Positions 24,375-33,523 are shown, counted from the first letter of the stretch. The stretch: DNA of 61,592 bases from Lachnospiraceae bacterium (GCA_030825115.1 JAPJQL010000009.1:1-61592); one strand, 5' to 3'. Notes: generated by a model from the letters alone, not told the origin. Program-made: numbers and translations.

Positions 24375-25991
24375 TCAAGACCTCTCTGCCTGCAGGTATT
24401 TTTTCTGGTAGTCTGACGGAGCCAGACCGGTTCTGGTTTTGAATGCGCGGCTGAAGGAACGGTAGTCCTCATAGCCCAGCATAATAGCCACATCGCCGGG
24501 GGTATGCTCCGGCAGCTTCAACTGTTCCTGGGCATAGGATATTTTTAAATCCAGGGTGTAATCCCTGAAATTCAACTGGGTTTTGTTCTTAAAATAGGTG
24601 CTGAAATAGCTTTTGCTAAGCCCCAGGTAATTGCACACATCTTCGGTGTGGATATTCTTTAATATGTTGCTTTGGATATAGTCAATTGCCTTTTCTATCA
24701 GCGGGTCGTTCTTTGTCGCCCGTCTTACTTTCAGTTCATCGGAAAATCCCAGAAGGATGTCGTATACCCAACTGTGGATTTCGTCGATGGTGGAGAGGCT
24801 CTGTAAAACCATGTAAGAATCCCCGGTAAAGCTTTTGGGGGATTCGTCTAAATATTTGGCAAGCGCGTTCCTCAGGTGCAGGATCAGATAATTGCACAGG
24901 CCGTACACGTATGAGGGCGGCGGCATGGGGCGTCCGAGAAGCTTTTGAAAGTACAGGTCTAAGTGCAGCCGGAGGCTTTCGGTATCCGCCTTCAGGATGT
25001 CGTCCAGAAATTCATCGCCGGGCATGATCATCGGCGGCTCCTGACGGTCCAGGACAGAGGAGTCGATCAGACAGCCCAGCCTGGGATAGATGTGGTAAGT
25101 CATGGCCTGTCTCGCAATCTGATAGGATGCCGCAATCTCCATAAGCGAGGGGACTTCCTTTCCGATTGCCGCAATGAGACGGAAATTCCCGTAATTCCCG
25201 GCATGGCTGATCGCTTCGGACAACAGTTCCCTCAGCGCCGTAAAATCACCGGATCCATCCGGCAGGTTAAACACGATGAGGAAAGAGAGAGGCGGGAGCT
25301 GCGCTGTCAATGCAGGAAAACCGACCAGGCGTTTTTCCAGATCCGCGAAGAATACAAGAAGGCGCCTGTTTATTTCCTCCTCTTCGTCCGTGTCCTGCCT
25401 TGCGGTGAAGGCCTGGATGAAAGCCGTGCAGGAGCGGGTGTTTTTCACCGGAAGGGCATATTCCTCGATGGCCGCCGTAAGCTCGCTGACCGATAGCTCA
25501 TTCCTCAAAAGCTCGGGAACCAGATTGTTTTTTCTGAGGGATACCTGGGCATGGCGGAGCTGTTTTAAGGTGGAGAGCTGGTCCGTGTGAAGGTTCCGCT
25601 TTGCAAGTATCTGTTCCTTTAATTTCTTGACCAGGTCTGTCAGCTCCTGAATCGAAACCGGTTTTAAAAGGTAATCATCAACGCCGTGCCGGATGGCGGT
25701 TTTCGCATACTGGAAATCGTCGTAACCGCTTAAAATGACAAAAGAACAGTCAAACTGTTCCTGACGGACACGTTCGATCAAATCAAGACCGCTCATTCCG
25801 GGCATCTGGATGTCCGTGATGACGATATCGGGTTCGTAGTAGCGGATCATGTCGAGGGCTTCTACGCCGCTGCTGGCGCAGCCGATGAGGGAAACAGAGT
25901 ATTCCTGCCAGGGAATGATGGTTCTGAGGCCGGAGCGTATTTCGGACTCATCATCTACAATCAGCAAGGTGATTTTGGAGTATGCGGGCAT
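24375..25991 (-). CDS. Response regulator with AraC-type DNA-binding domain (YesN-like)
   Basis: 538 residues, ATG at 25991 with GGAGG 9 nt upstream. The receiver domain has the acidic pair DDE near residue 13, phospho-Asp60 (ITDIQMPGMSG) and Lys in YLLKP. A long middle region follows, and two C-terminal helix-turn-helix motifs (VCNYLGLSKSYFSTYFKNKT; PGDVAIMLGYEDYRSFSRAF) lie at about 435-535. It is transcribed first in the regulator-kinase pair. Tandem 16-bp boxes 21 bp apart in front of two genes of the divergent operon are its probable binding sites. Confidence 0.93.
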   Translation of the reverse strand: MPAYSKITLLIVDDESEIRSGLRTIIPWQEYSVSLIGCASSGVEALDMIRYYEPDIVITDIQMPGMSGLDLIERVRQEQFDCSFVILSGYDDFQYAKTAIRHGVDDYLLKPVSIQELTDLVKKLKEQILAKRNLHTDQLSTLKQLRHAQVSLRKNNLVPELLRNELSVSELTAAIEEYALPVKNTRSCTAFIQAFTARQDTDEEEEINRRLLVFFADLEKRLVGFPALTAQLPPLSFLIVFNLPDGSGDFTALRELLSEAISHAGNYGNFRLIAAIGKEVPSLMEIAASYQIARQAMTYHIYPRLGCLIDSSVLDRQEPPMIMPGDEFLDDILKADTESLRLHLDLYFQKLLGRPMPPPSYVYGLCNYLILHLRNALAKYLDESPKSFTGDSYMVLQSLSTIDEIHSWVYDILLGFSDELKVRRATKNDPLIEKAIDYIQSNILKNIHTEDVCNYLGLSKSYFSTYFKNKTQLNFRDYTLDLKISYAQEQLKLPEHTPGDVAIMLGYEDYRSFSRAFKTRTGLAPSDYQKKYLQAERS

Positions 25992-26075
25992 GGTTGGTAT
26001 CCTCCTTTATTATTTTTTGCATTATAGCAAACGGCATAAGAAAAAGCAAGGCTGGCGGGGCAAGTGTGTTTAATC

Positions 26076-26139
26076 CGTAAAAAATGTAGTGCTTATCGTA
26101 AAAAATGTGGTGTTGGAGAAAAAAAAGAAACGGTATGAT
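26076..26139 (+). promoter_or_regulatory. Tandem response-regulator boxes and -10 for the GH28-like gene
   Basis: Two direct repeats, CGTAAAAAATGTAGTG (26076-26091) and CGTAAAAAATGTGGTG (26097-26112), are 21 bp apart (two helical turns). The downstream copy starts 37 bp before a TATGAT -10 (26134-26139), and there is no good -35. This is the geometry expected for activation by an AraC-type regulator. Confidence 0.8.
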
Positions 26140-26182
26140 GGGGACATAAAAAGAAAATGCAGTTATGGAGGAGGAAGAGTGA

Positions 26183-27508
26183 ATGGAATACAATGTACTT
26201 CATTATGGCGCAGCCGGTGACGGGAAGGCGAAAGATACCCAGGCAATCCAGGCAGCCATTGACGCCTGTCACCAGGCAGGAGGCGGGCGGGTGGCTTTGA
26301 CAGGGGGCAGGGTTTATAAATCAGGCTCCTTGATCTTGAAATCCAATGTTGAGTTCTATGTGGAGAGCGGAACCGTGTTAAAGGCCAGCGACGATTTAGA
26401 GGACTATCATGCACTGGATGGAGACGGCGCGGCAGAGAAAACGGATGGGGCAGGGACTCCTTCCTACATCAACTGTGAGTATGACGGGCGTCCGCGCCAC
26501 TATTTTCTCTATGCCCATGGCGGGGAAAATATCAGGATCACAGGATTTGGCACCGTTGACGGTTCGGAAGAGCTTTTCTACGGGAAGGAAACGCAGTATC
26601 ATATTGAAGGGAGCTACTATCCAAGGATTCCCATGGTTTTGATTGAGGAGGTCGAACATCTGACGGTGCGGGATATCACGCTGGCGCGGTGCGGTTTTTG
26701 GACGCTCCATATGGCCGGGTGCCAGGATGTGCTGGTAGACGGGATCCGTATCCTCAACAATCTGAAAATGGCAAACTGTGACGGGATTGACCCGGACCAT
26801 TGTCAGAATGTCAGGATTGTCAACTGCCATGTGGAATGTGCCGACGATTGCATCGTGCTGAAAAATACCAGGGGCTACGAGCATTATGGACCCTGCGAGA
26901 ATATCCTGATCTCCGGCTGCACGCTGGTTTCCACCAGTTCCGCTATCAAGTTCGGGACGGAGAGCGAAAGTGATTTTAGGAATGTGGTCATCGAAAATTG
27001 CAGTATCAGCCGGACCAACCGGGGAATTTCCCTGCAGCTCAGGGATAAGGGAAATATCGAAAATGTGCTGATTTCCAACGTCAATATAGAGACGAGGCGC
27101 TTTAGTGAGCAGTGGTGGGGACGGGCGGAACCGATCTATATTACCGTGCGGGACAGAAAGGACGGCGTCACGGCAGGGCAGATCCGCAATGTGAGGCTGA
27201 GGGATATCAACTGCAGCGGGGAAAACGGGGTTTTCATCTCGGGAAGCGATGGTCATGTGATCCGCGATGTATCCTTGGAAAACATCCGTGTCACCCTGGA
27301 AAAAAAGTCGAAATGGCCGTGTGACAGTTACGATGTGCGCCCCTGCCAGGGGGACGGGGTCCTTCCTTCCAGACTTTACGGATTCTACGCCAGCATGGTG
27401 GACGGCCTGTCGGTATCCAATCTGAAGGTGGAGTGCAGGGAAGGGATGCGGGAGTTTGTAGAAGGGGAGACCTATACGGACCAGGTGAAATATGCGGATC
27501 ATCAATAA
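26183..27508 (+). CDS. GH28-like polygalacturonase/pectate-lyase-fold enzyme
   Basis: 441 residues, strong GGAGGAGG site, no signal peptide, so cytosolic. The start (YGAAGDGKAKDTQAIQAAIDAC) is the hallmark of right-handed beta-helix pectinases. NCDGID (Asp200, Asp203) and ADDCIVLK (Asp221, Asp222) match the GH28 catalytic aspartates. The canonical GHG and RIK motifs are missing; at those places it reads STSSAIKFGT and GISLQLR. It therefore belongs to a diverged GH28-like subgroup, presumably acting on short imported galacturonide or rhamnogalacturonide oligomers. It is the first gene of the pectin-type cluster. Confidence 0.8.
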   Translation: MEYNVLHYGAAGDGKAKDTQAIQAAIDACHQAGGGRVALTGGRVYKSGSLILKSNVEFYVESGTVLKASDDLEDYHALDGDGAAEKTDGAGTPSYINCEYDGRPRHYFLYAHGGENIRITGFGTVDGSEELFYGKETQYHIEGSYYPRIPMVLIEEVEHLTVRDITLARCGFWTLHMAGCQDVLVDGIRILNNLKMANCDGIDPDHCQNVRIVNCHVECADDCIVLKNTRGYEHYGPCENILISGCTLVSTSSAIKFGTESESDFRNVVIENCSISRTNRGISLQLRDKGNIENVLISNVNIETRRFSEQWWGRAEPIYITVRDRKDGVTAGQIRNVRLRDINCSGENGVFISGSDGHVIRDVSLENIRVTLEKKSKWPCDSYDVRPCQGDGVLPSRLYGFYASMVDGLSVSNLKVECREGMREFVEGETYTDQVKYADHQ

Positions 27509-27566
27509 AAATGCCTATAGGACCGTAGAAAATGCCGTGTGAAACCGCAAAAAAATAAGGTAGAAT
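27503..27566 (+). promoter_or_regulatory. Second set of response-regulator boxes, upstream of the binding-protein gene
   Basis: A box CGTAGAAAATGCCGTG (27524-27539) starts 37 bp before TAGAAT (27561-27566). A weaker copy (27503-27518, sharing the AAAAATG core) lies exactly 21 bp upstream. Spacing is the same as at 26076-26139. It gives the transporter its own regulated promoter, overlapping the end of the GH28-like gene. Confidence 0.7.
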
Positions 27567-27625
27567 AAAAACATAGCCGATCGAGATTCGAATCAAACGG
27601 AAAATGAAAAAAACAGAGAGGGAAT

Positions 27626-29026
27626 ATGATGAGAAGAAGAATGAGAATGGCGGCGCTGGGGCTTGCAGCGCTGATGGCAGCCACATCCGTGGCGGGGTGT
27701 TCCGCAGGGGGAAATGCAGAGAGCGCGCCGGGAGAGGCAAAAGACAATGCAGCCGGAGAAAAAACAAAGATAACGGTCTGGACAGTCAACCGCCACGATT
27801 CAACCTATATGAACCAGGTGGTGGAAGAATTCAATAAGACGAATCCTGATATTGAGATTGAATATGTAATCCAGACAGAAAACTATGAGAACCTGCTGTC
27901 TATGGCGGCGAATTCAGGGCAGTCCCCAGATGTGTTTACCGCGGTAAGACCGAATTATATGAAAAATTTTGCCGAAGGCGGGATTGCACAGCCGATCAAT
28001 CAGTACATAACAGATGAATACAGAAAAATCAACGAGGTAGATTCTCATATCTATGAGGGATACAATGCCTTCGGAGAGGACATCTATTTTGTCCCCTGCG
28101 GCAAGAGGAGCGGCGCCAGACTAATCTACAACAAAGAGATTTTTGATGGGCTGGGGCTTACGGTTCCTGAAAAATTAGAAGACCTCCCGGCTGTTGTAAA
28201 ACAGATTACAGAGGCGGGGAACGGCGATTATTATGGGATTATCTTCCCGGGCGCAAGCAGCCCGTTTGAACGCTGGATCGAGCATGCGGCGGAAAAGAGC
28301 GGAGTAACACCGTATGACTATAAAAACGGGAAATTTGATTTTACAGGTTTTAAGCCGATTATAGAGATTATACGCCAGATGTTTGAAGAGGACAGCGTGT
28401 TCCCAGGCTCTTCTTCTATCAAGATCGACCCTGCGCGCGTGCAGTTTTCCGAGGGACATGCGGGAATCCATGGAAATGCGTCCCAGGAAGCCGCAGTGCT
28501 GACCGACCAGTTCCCGGCCCAGATGGAGTGGGGTGTCGCAGACCTGCCGACGCTTGGGGGCGAGATCAAAGGCGCCCAGCTCTGTACGCCAAATAACGGA
28601 TATATGATGTCCGGCAGCACGAAACATCCCGAAGAAGCCTGGAAAGTCATTGAATACTTTGGTTCCGAAGCGGTGCTGAAGGGATATCTGGAAGCTGGCT
28701 ATACCCTGCCTTTATCGGATTATATGGACAGCAAGGTCGATAAATCGAAAATCGGAAGGATGGCTGATTTCTCGGGAGCGGATTATGAGGCGGTTTACCC
28801 GATGTTCCCGTCGGTAACTCCGGAGGGGGAAGCATACCGGGATGCCTTGTGGAATGCCTGCCTGCCGGGCGGTCCGTCCATTGATGAAACGATTGCAAGC
28901 TTAAATAAGTCTTACAATGCGGCGCTCGACCAGGAAGTATCCATGGGCAAGACGAAGCGTCTGGTCATCAGCGATTATGACCCGCTTCATCCCAACGAGG
29001 GAACGCCTCAATATTTAGATAAATAA
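27626..29026 (+). CDS. Sugar ABC transporter substrate-binding lipoprotein (family 1)
   Basis: 466 residues, AGAGAGGG upstream of the ATG. The lipoprotein signal ends at SVAGC (Cys25). The mature part is a family 1 binding protein (ITVWTVNRHDSTYMNQVVEEFNK, then FPGASSPFERWIEHAAEKSG). By context it delivers oligogalacturonides or related pectin fragments to the two permeases encoded downstream. A strong hairpin separates it from the permease genes, which would favour a higher level of this component. Confidence 0.9.
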   Translation: MMRRRMRMAALGLAALMAATSVAGCSAGGNAESAPGEAKDNAAGEKTKITVWTVNRHDSTYMNQVVEEFNKTNPDIEIEYVIQTENYENLLSMAANSGQSPDVFTAVRPNYMKNFAEGGIAQPINQYITDEYRKINEVDSHIYEGYNAFGEDIYFVPCGKRSGARLIYNKEIFDGLGLTVPEKLEDLPAVVKQITEAGNGDYYGIIFPGASSPFERWIEHAAEKSGVTPYDYKNGKFDFTGFKPIIEIIRQMFEEDSVFPGSSSIKIDPARVQFSEGHAGIHGNASQEAAVLTDQFPAQMEWGVADLPTLGGEIKGAQLCTPNNGYMMSGSTKHPEEAWKVIEYFGSEAVLKGYLEAGYTLPLSDYMDSKVDKSKIGRMADFSGADYEAVYPMFPSVTPEGEAYRDALWNACLPGGPSIDETIASLNKSYNAALDQEVSMGKTKRLVISDYDPLHPNEGTPQYLDK

Positions 29027-29043
29027 CGAAGTCCACCACAGGA

Positions 29044-29080
29044 AGCTGTACAAGACAGCCTGGCGTCTTGTGCAGCTTTT
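29044..29080 (+). terminator. Intraoperon hairpin between binding protein and permeases
   Basis: A 13-bp stem AGCTGTACAAGAC/GTCTTGTGCAGCT (one wobble) followed by TTTT. Probably a partial terminator or 3'-end stabiliser that sets expression of the binding protein above the permeases. Confidence 0.75.
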
Positions 29081-29106
29081 CTCAACCCGAAATGAAGGAG
29101 AAGCTT

Positions 29107-30036
29107 ATGAAAACAGAGAGCACTTTGTGGAAAAAGTTCAAAAAGAAATGGGACAGCGGGGATATTCCCATGTGGATCATGCTCCTGCCGACCATCTTTT
29201 TTATCGTGGTCATATCGATTTATCCGTTCTTATGGCTGATGCGGTATGTATTTTATGATTATAACGGTTTTAAAGCATATTTTATAGGTCTTAACAATTT
29301 CAAGCGGATGTTCAGCGACACGATCTACTGGAACAGTGTCATCCATACGTTTGAATACGCCATTTTAAAGCTGCTGTTCGTGCTTCCGCTTTCGCTGGTT
29401 ACAGCAGTCCTGCTTCAGAGAAAACGGTTTGGAAGCGGCTTGTTCCAGGGGATCTATTTTCTCCCTACGATTATCAGCTCGGCCGTATACAGCCTGATCT
29501 GGTACTTCATTTTTGCCACCTATAACGGGGTGCTCAACGGCTATCTGCAGAAGGCAGGGCTGATCGCGCTGCCTGTTGACTGGCTGGGAAGTTCCAAAAC
29601 AGCGATGATTGCGGTGGTCGTCGTCGCAGTGTGGGGGGCGTTTGGAAACTATATGATCCTGCTCCTTTCGGGGCTTGCGGGGATCCCGTCGGATGTCTAT
29701 GAAAGCGCCCAGATTGACGGGGCAAATGGAGTCCAGACATTTTTCAAGATCACGCTTCCCATGCTTGGACCTGTCTTGAAGGTTGTGATCATGCTTGCCG
29801 TGACCACGGCGTTCAAAGATTACCAGTCGATCCTTGTCCTGACGGGAGGCGGTCCGAACAACAGGACGCATGTAATGTTCTCCTATATTTTCCAGATGGT
29901 GTTCGGCACTTCGAATTCTGCCGCGCAGCTCCAGATCGGATACGGTTCGGTGCTGAGTATTATGTCGGCCCTGATTGTGGGAATGATTACTTTGGTTTAC
30001 CTGAAATTCAGTAAAAAAATGGATGAAATTTCATAG
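29107..30036 (+). CDS. Sugar ABC transporter permease (LplB/UgpA type)
   Basis: 309 residues from the ATG at 29107, with AAGGAG upstream; an in-frame extension to 29068 overlaps the hairpin and has no ribosome site. Six hydrophobic segments are visible. The cytoplasmic EAA loop reads YESAQIDGANGVQTFFKIT at about 200-218. It pairs with the next permease to form the channel. No ATPase gene is in the operon, so a shared MsmK/UgpC-type ATPase encoded elsewhere is expected. Confidence 0.9.
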   Translation: MKTESTLWKKFKKKWDSGDIPMWIMLLPTIFFIVVISIYPFLWLMRYVFYDYNGFKAYFIGLNNFKRMFSDTIYWNSVIHTFEYAILKLLFVLPLSLVTAVLLQRKRFGSGLFQGIYFLPTIISSAVYSLIWYFIFATYNGVLNGYLQKAGLIALPVDWLGSSKTAMIAVVVVAVWGAFGNYMILLLSGLAGIPSDVYESAQIDGANGVQTFFKITLPMLGPVLKVVIMLAVTTAFKDYQSILVLTGGGPNNRTHVMFSYIFQMVFGTSNSAAQLQIGYGSVLSIMSALIVGMITLVYLKFSKKMDEIS

Positions 30037-30051
30037 GAGGGAGGAAGAGGC

Positions 30052-30927
30052 ATGGCAAAGGAACGTGCGGTTCACGCGGTTGAATCGAAAAGAACGAAGG
30101 TAATAAACGGAATTATTTTTGTATTGTTAGCCATATTGGCAATCCTGACGGTTTATCCGGTCGTGTACATTGCCCTTGGCGCTTTTAAGACCAACAGCGA
30201 ATTGGTAAGCGGAGGCTTAAATCTGCTGCCCCAGAAATTTACCCTGGACAATTTTAAACAGGCATGGGAGATGGGGAATTTTTCACGCTATACGATGAAC
30301 AGCCTGATCCTCAGTTTCGGCGTGATGGGGGTATCCCTGCTGGTCAGCAGCATGGCCGGCTACGTCTTCTCACGGAAGGAGTTCCGGCTGAAGGGGCTGA
30401 TCTATGGGGCTATGGTGATGTTTATGTTTATCAACGTGGGAAGCGCTTCTTTAAGACCGCTTTTTGAGCTGGCGGTGAAGCTGAATATGAACCAGTCCCT
30501 GATCGCGATCATCCTGATTTCGGCAGGTACCAGCCAGGCAACGTATGTATTTTTGATCCACGGGTTTATGAACAGTGTCCCAAAGGAACTGGACGAGGCG
30601 GCCAAGATGGACGGATGCAGCTTTTTTGGAATTTACTGGAGAGTGATACTTCCCGTGCTGAAACCGGCTCTGGCGTCGGTTGCGCTGCTGTCATTCCGGG
30701 GAGGATGGAATGAGTATATCCTGCCGTTGATTTTTACCATGACCAACGAAACGCTCCGTCCGCTGACGGTTGGAGTCGTGGCGCTTCAGAATGCCGGGGA
30801 CGGCGCGGCTGCATGGAATATTCTGTTTGCAGGCTCTGCCATTGCGATTATTCCTATCATTATTGTTTATCTGTTTGCAAGTAAGCAGTTTATGGGCGGA
30901 ATGACGGCCGGGGCTGTAAAAGGTTAG
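30052..30927 (+). CDS. Sugar ABC transporter permease (LplC/UgpE type)
   Basis: 291 residues, preceded by AGGAGGGAGG. Six hydrophobic segments. The EAA loop LDEAAKMDGCSFFGIYWRV is followed by ILPVLKP. The C-terminus ends in the usual FMGGMTAGAVKG of this family. It is the second membrane subunit of the pectin-type importer, 15 bp after the first and 17 bp before the 810-residue protein gene. Confidence 0.9.
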   Translation: MAKERAVHAVESKRTKVINGIIFVLLAILAILTVYPVVYIALGAFKTNSELVSGGLNLLPQKFTLDNFKQAWEMGNFSRYTMNSLILSFGVMGVSLLVSSMAGYVFSRKEFRLKGLIYGAMVMFMFINVGSASLRPLFELAVKLNMNQSLIAIILISAGTSQATYVFLIHGFMNSVPKELDEAAKMDGCSFFGIYWRVILPVLKPALASVALLSFRGGWNEYILPLIFTMTNETLRPLTVGVVALQNAGDGAAAWNILFAGSAIAIIPIIIVYLFASKQFMGGMTAGAVKG

Positions 30928-30944
30928 AAAGAGAGGGGACGACG

Positions 30945-33377
30945 ATGGCGCTTTCCGTCAATGAATATGGATTTATCACGGATTTTCTGGTCACAGAGTG
31001 CCTGGAACAGGACTTTACCAGTGAATTCCATGATAAGAATCAGCTAAACTATGAGAAAATGCTCCGTTCTGTGATTGCGGAGCATGACAGGACGATGCCG
31101 GAGGGGGAGATCCTCCTGGGCGGGAAGAACCGCCTGGGGCTTACCTGGCGCTATTATTATTCTTATGGGAACTGGTTTGTGGACCAGTCGAAATTTTATC
31201 CGCTGATGAAGAAGGTGGAATATCACAGCGCCACGGTGCTTTGCGCTCCGGAAGCGATGGATGTTCCGGTCTGGCTGTGGAGCTATGGCGCGGTTGACCT
31301 CTGGGTGAACGGAATTTATGCGGGAGGGATTGAAACTCCTGTATATAAGCCGATTAACCGGGCTGTTTTGAAGCTCCCTCTGAAAAAGGGAGAGAACCTG
31401 ATCTATATCCGGCTGCAGAACTTAGGGGTGCGTGACACCAGGAACCTGTTTGGAATCCAGATTCCGGACGGGTCGGGAAAGGACTTGGAAGTATCCTTGC
31501 CGGATATGGAGCATGTCAAGCCGTTTGTGGATGCGGGAGCATGGCTGAACGGAATCCGGCTTAGGGGCGGGAGCCTTCAGTTTCCCGGGGAAGTCCCGGC
31601 GGGAAGTCGGATCGTATATGATGCAAAACCGGTGGATTTTACAAAGTTTCCTGAGCGTTTTACGGAAGAGGCTGTTCAACAGGCAGATTCAGCCAGGTTA
31701 AGCGACGCGACGCCGTATTTTACGGTGAAGGTCCCGGTAGGGGAGACCTGCCTGAGCAGGTCTTTTGAGCGGCAGGAGCTTCATAAGCCGATTTTTACAG
31801 GAATCAGTGACCGGAAAGAGAATGAACAGCGGGTCTATGAGCGGATTGCTTCTGTGGGGCAGATACCAAGGGGGGATAAGGAGAGCTTTTCCATGTACCC
31901 GATCCTGGCCCGGTACTATACGGGAAATGTGCTGGCGGAGGATGAGAAGGAGATTTACAAATCCTTAAAGCAGATTGAGAGCAGAAGAGACTGTTCCGAT
32001 TTCCTGACCTGCGCCATGGTGCGTTTTATGAAGCTGTATCCCATGGATGAGGCGCTGTCCGCGCGATGCAAAGAAGTCATGCTGAACTACCGTTACTGGA
32101 TGGATGAGGATGGTTCGGACGGCATGTGTTTCTGGAGCGAAAACCATTCGCTGATGTTTTTTGTCAGCGCATATCTGGCGGGAGATACCTACCCGGAGGA
32201 GATATTCAGGCGTTCCGGGAAGACGGGACGGCAGATGAAGGCGCAGGCAAGGGAGCGGATTCACCAGTGGCTAACCGATGTGAGCGAACATGGGTTTGAC
32301 GAATTCCACAGCGGGGGCTACACGCCTATCACGTTTGCGGCGATTTTAAATGTGATTGATTTCTGTGAAGAGGAACTGGCAGCGCTGGGGTGGAAGACAG
32401 CGGACCGGCTGCTTCGGGAGCTGGCGGTGCAGACGTTTCATGGAGTGTCGGTTGCGCCGATGGGCCGCGTATACCGGGAGGTGCTATGTCCTTTGGAACA
32501 GGATATCCAGTCGCTGGTCAATCTGATCGATCCTTCTGCGCCGGACCGGTTCAGCGAGTGGATTATCTTTCTCGCAACCAGCCGTTACCGGATTCCGGAA
32601 GACCTGGTTTCCTATGGGAGAGAGTGCCGGTCGGTTTGTTATGAAGAAAGCAACGGGCTGATCTGTGTGGAGAAGCAGGCCGATTATATGCTGACTTCCG
32701 TCCAGTCTCCAAGGTTGGGCGGCCCGGCCCGGGTATGGGAGAATATTGCGGGCCAAAAAGGGGATATGGGGACATTCCATTATGTAAAATCCCTGAACGA
32801 GTGTTTTCACGGGACGACCCAGTTTGAACCGGGGGTGTTCGGGTATCAGCAGCATATGTGGTATGCGGCATTGGACATGGATACGGTGTTCTTTGTGAAC
32901 CATCCGGGCGGAAGCTGCGAAAGCTGCTCTGTCAGGCCGGGATATTGGTACGGCAACGGCATCATGCCTGCATTGATGCAGAAGAAAAACAGCCTGTATG
33001 CCATCTACCAGATCCCGGAAACCCATCCTATCCCTTTTACCCATCTGTATTGGCCTAAGAACCGTTTTGATGAGGAAATCCGGGAGGGGCATTGGATTGC
33101 AGGCAGAAAAAAAGACGGCATGGCTGCCATATGGTGCAGTGAAGCATGGACACCTTATGACGATGTGCTGGCAGACTGCGAACTCCGTGTGTATGGCCGG
33201 AATACGGCTTATTATGTGGTATGTGCGGGACGGTCGGAATATGGAAGCCTGGGTGATTTCTTAAAAGCCTGCCAGGCGAAATCCCCTGCCTATGACAAGG
33301 CGGAAGGCAGGCTGGAAGTGGGCCAGGATGTGCTTCTGTATGAGCGTCATGAAAATCCGACACAATATATTCTGTGA
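30945..33377 (+). CDS. Large cytosolic protein of unknown family, candidate carbohydrate-active enzyme
   Basis: 810 residues, AGAGAGGGG site, no signal peptide. Residues about 60-200 look like a jelly-roll accessory domain (VWLWSYGAVDLWVNGIYAGG, then KKGENLIYIRLQNLGV). Residues about 310-560 are helix-rich, like an alpha/alpha toroid, with the conspicuous FWSENHSLMFFVSAYLAGD. The last 250 residues are beta-rich. This order resembles polysaccharide lyases and heparinase-like enzymes, but no family was recognised. It is cotranscribed with the pectin-type importer, so a role in cleaving imported pectic oligosaccharides is inferred. Candidate catalytic residues are Glu/Asn/His of SENH and conserved Tyr/His near QQHMWYAALDMD. 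Confidence 0.7.
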   Translation: MALSVNEYGFITDFLVTECLEQDFTSEFHDKNQLNYEKMLRSVIAEHDRTMPEGEILLGGKNRLGLTWRYYYSYGNWFVDQSKFYPLMKKVEYHSATVLCAPEAMDVPVWLWSYGAVDLWVNGIYAGGIETPVYKPINRAVLKLPLKKGENLIYIRLQNLGVRDTRNLFGIQIPDGSGKDLEVSLPDMEHVKPFVDAGAWLNGIRLRGGSLQFPGEVPAGSRIVYDAKPVDFTKFPERFTEEAVQQADSARLSDATPYFTVKVPVGETCLSRSFERQELHKPIFTGISDRKENEQRVYERIASVGQIPRGDKESFSMYPILARYYTGNVLAEDEKEIYKSLKQIESRRDCSDFLTCAMVRFMKLYPMDEALSARCKEVMLNYRYWMDEDGSDGMCFWSENHSLMFFVSAYLAGDTYPEEIFRRSGKTGRQMKAQARERIHQWLTDVSEHGFDEFHSGGYTPITFAAILNVIDFCEEELAALGWKTADRLLRELAVQTFHGVSVAPMGRVYREVLCPLEQDIQSLVNLIDPSAPDRFSEWIIFLATSRYRIPEDLVSYGRECRSVCYEESNGLICVEKQADYMLTSVQSPRLGGPARVWENIAGQKGDMGTFHYVKSLNECFHGTTQFEPGVFGYQQHMWYAALDMDTVFFVNHPGGSCESCSVRPGYWYGNGIMPALMQKKNSLYAIYQIPETHPIPFTHLYWPKNRFDEEIREGHWIAGRKKDGMAAIWCSEAWTPYDDVLADCELRVYGRNTAYYVVCAGRSEYGSLGDFLKACQAKSPAYDKAEGRLEVGQDVLLYERHENPTQYIL

Positions 33378-33380
33378 CAG

Positions 33381-33419
33381 GACGGGCATTCGGATTCAAA
33401 AAGAATCCGGGCGCCCGTC
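33381..33419 (+). terminator. Hairpin at the end of the pectin-type operon
   Basis: A long stem (GACGGGC...GCCCGTC outer, GGATTC/GAATCC inner) with an AAAAA loop, 4 bp after the stop. The T tract is poor, so termination strength is uncertain. Confidence 0.6.
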
Positions 33420-33450
33420 CGTCTTATGCTTCTGCGGGGATGAAATCTTG

Positions 33451-33479
33451 TTGGCAATGGGAAAAAAATGTGATACTCT
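33451..33479 (+). promoter_or_regulatory. Promoter of the first DUF5107-TPR gene
   Basis: TTGGCA and TACTCT are separated by 17 bp, 45 bp before the start codon. This indicates a transcription unit separate from the pectin-type operon. Confidence 0.55.
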
Positions 33480-33523
33480 GAGATAAATAGAGCCAAAGAA
33501 AGATGAGAAGCAGAGGTAAATAG

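Noticed and set aside
33453..33474. GGCAA...AATGTGAT before the first DUF5107 gene as a third AraC box
   Set aside because: The internal gap is 9 and not 8 nt, one base of AATGTAAT differs, and the distance to the -10 is 7 bp and not 24 bp.
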